This document shows positions 6,615-6,836 of a stretch of 6,836 nt of DNA, piece after piece. Origin of the DNA: Actinomycetota bacterium (lineage in GTDB: Bacteria > Actinomycetota > Thermoleophilia > Solirubrobacterales > 70-9); the NCBI GenBank assembly GCA_018268695.1, contig JAFDWD010001109.1:1-6836 (forward strand), given 5' to 3'. The notes beneath the pieces are model-generated. The model made no database searches, had not been told where the DNA came from, and worked only from the letters and a program-made list of their open reading frames with translations. A program made the position numbers and the translations under genes. The stretch's first letter is position 1; every line of letters starts with the position of its first letter.

Positions 6615-6638
6615 TTGACCACACCAGGGTGTGGTCAA
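6615..6638. repeat. 24-bp near-perfect palindrome
   Basis: TTGACCACACC (6615-6625) and GGTGTGGTCAA (6628-6638) are perfect 11-bp inverted arms around a 2-bp centre (AG). It lies 114 bp after the last stop codon, and its AT-containing arms stand out from the GC-rich surroundings. The tiny centre suits a protein-bound DNA operator; as RNA it would be a 10-bp stem with a 4-nt loop. No T-run follows it. The structure is certain; the role is not. Confidence 0.6.
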
Positions 6639-6645
6639 TCCACGC

Positions 6646-6689
6646 AGCGCTGAATTCGGTGTTGTGCAACACGCACCGAACTCAGCGCT
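6646..6689 (+). terminator. Probable terminator hairpin after the operon
   Basis: AGCGCTGAATTCGGTG (6646-6661) and CACCGAACTCAGCGCT (6674-6689) are 16-nt inverted arms with one mismatch (A6654 opposite C6681). In the opposite-strand RNA this mismatch becomes a G-U pair. The 12-nt loop region contains a second inverted repeat, GTGTTG-TG-CAACAC (6659-6672), that competes with the inner part of the long stem. A pyrimidine-rich TTCTCACGCTCTCT follows instead of a true U-tract, as is common for terminators of high-GC actinobacteria. It sits 7 bp after the 24-bp palindrome. It could instead be part of a repeated extragenic element. Confidence 0.45.
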
Positions 6690-6836
6690 TCTCACGCTCT
6701 CTGTGACGTCGTGACAGATCGGCCGCGGATCCGTGTCCGTTCCGTGCGCCTCGCGTGACCCGGACGCGACGATCCCTCATCCCCTCCCGAAGACCCGGCC
6801 GTCTCGGCCACGATCACCTGCACGCTTGTCTCGCTA
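6690..6836. other. Downstream non-coding stretch with no supported feature
   Basis: With the two inverted repeats this completes the 336-bp gene-free end of the window (6501-6836). I see no convincing coding frame, tRNA-like fold or sigma-70-like promoter. Short palindromic bits such as GGCCG-TCT-CGGCC (6797-6809) are within chance for this GC content. Confidence 0.5.

Noticed and set aside
6385..6672. Minus-strand small open frame reading through the tail hairpins
   Set aside because: It spans two inverted repeats and the end of a real gene, has no ribosome binding site I can see and no recognisable motif.
5580..6695. 371-codon minus-strand open frame covering the second COG4705 gene and the tail
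   Set aside because: Its composition is that of a shadow frame, while the + strand frame has clear homology to its neighbour and a coupled start.
6703..6715. Direct repeat GTGACGTC-GTGAC as a possible response-regulator site
   Set aside because: The 5-bp repeats have an 8-bp period, shorter than the 10-11 bp typical of OmpR-family sites, and are too short to exclude chance.
6797..6809. GGCCG-TCT-CGGCC mini hairpin
   Set aside because: Five-bp GC arms are expected often by chance in DNA of this composition.

Overview
The window is a high-GC bacterial segment with GTG starts, frequent GTGA/ATGA gene overlaps and heavy Ala/Arg/Gly/Val use. This fits an Actinomycetota chromosome, and a Thermoleophilia-like lineage is a guess from the general feel of the proteins. 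No rRNA, tRNA, CRISPR array, insertion sequence or phage gene is visible.

All seven genes lie on the + strand and are packed as one apparent operon from 1 to 6500. First comes the 3' part of a LolA/RseB-like envelope protein (ends 637), followed after 7 nt by an ABC exporter ATPase (645-1625). The ATPase overlaps its ABC-2 type six-helix permease (1622-2440) by 4 nt. Four bases later an OmpR-family response regulator starts (2445-3104), and it overlaps its membrane histidine kinase (3101-4480) by 4 nt. The kinase stop overlaps the start of an eight-helix membrane protein of the COG4705 type that carries a C-terminal soluble Rossmann-like domain (4477-5697). That gene overlaps a second COG4705 paralogue without the extra domain (5694-6500).

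A working model, which is inference only, is that the two-component system senses an envelope or ionic condition and controls the cluster. The LolA-like protein and ABC exporter would act on an envelope lipid, lipoprotein or toxic compound, and the two COG4705 proteins would be co-produced membrane effectors or transporters of unknown substrate. The most notable observation is that both COG4705 proteins carry a four-times-repeated W-x9-G-x4-D helix motif with exact spacing in all eight copies. This suggests a pseudo-symmetric membrane protein with four equivalent acidic residues. The fusion of one paralogue to a nucleotide-binding-like soluble domain is the second.

The last 336 bases (6501-6836) have no convincing gene. 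They hold a near-perfect 24-bp palindrome and, 7 bp further, a 16-bp-arm hairpin that probably ends the operon. From 6690 to the end I see no supportable feature.
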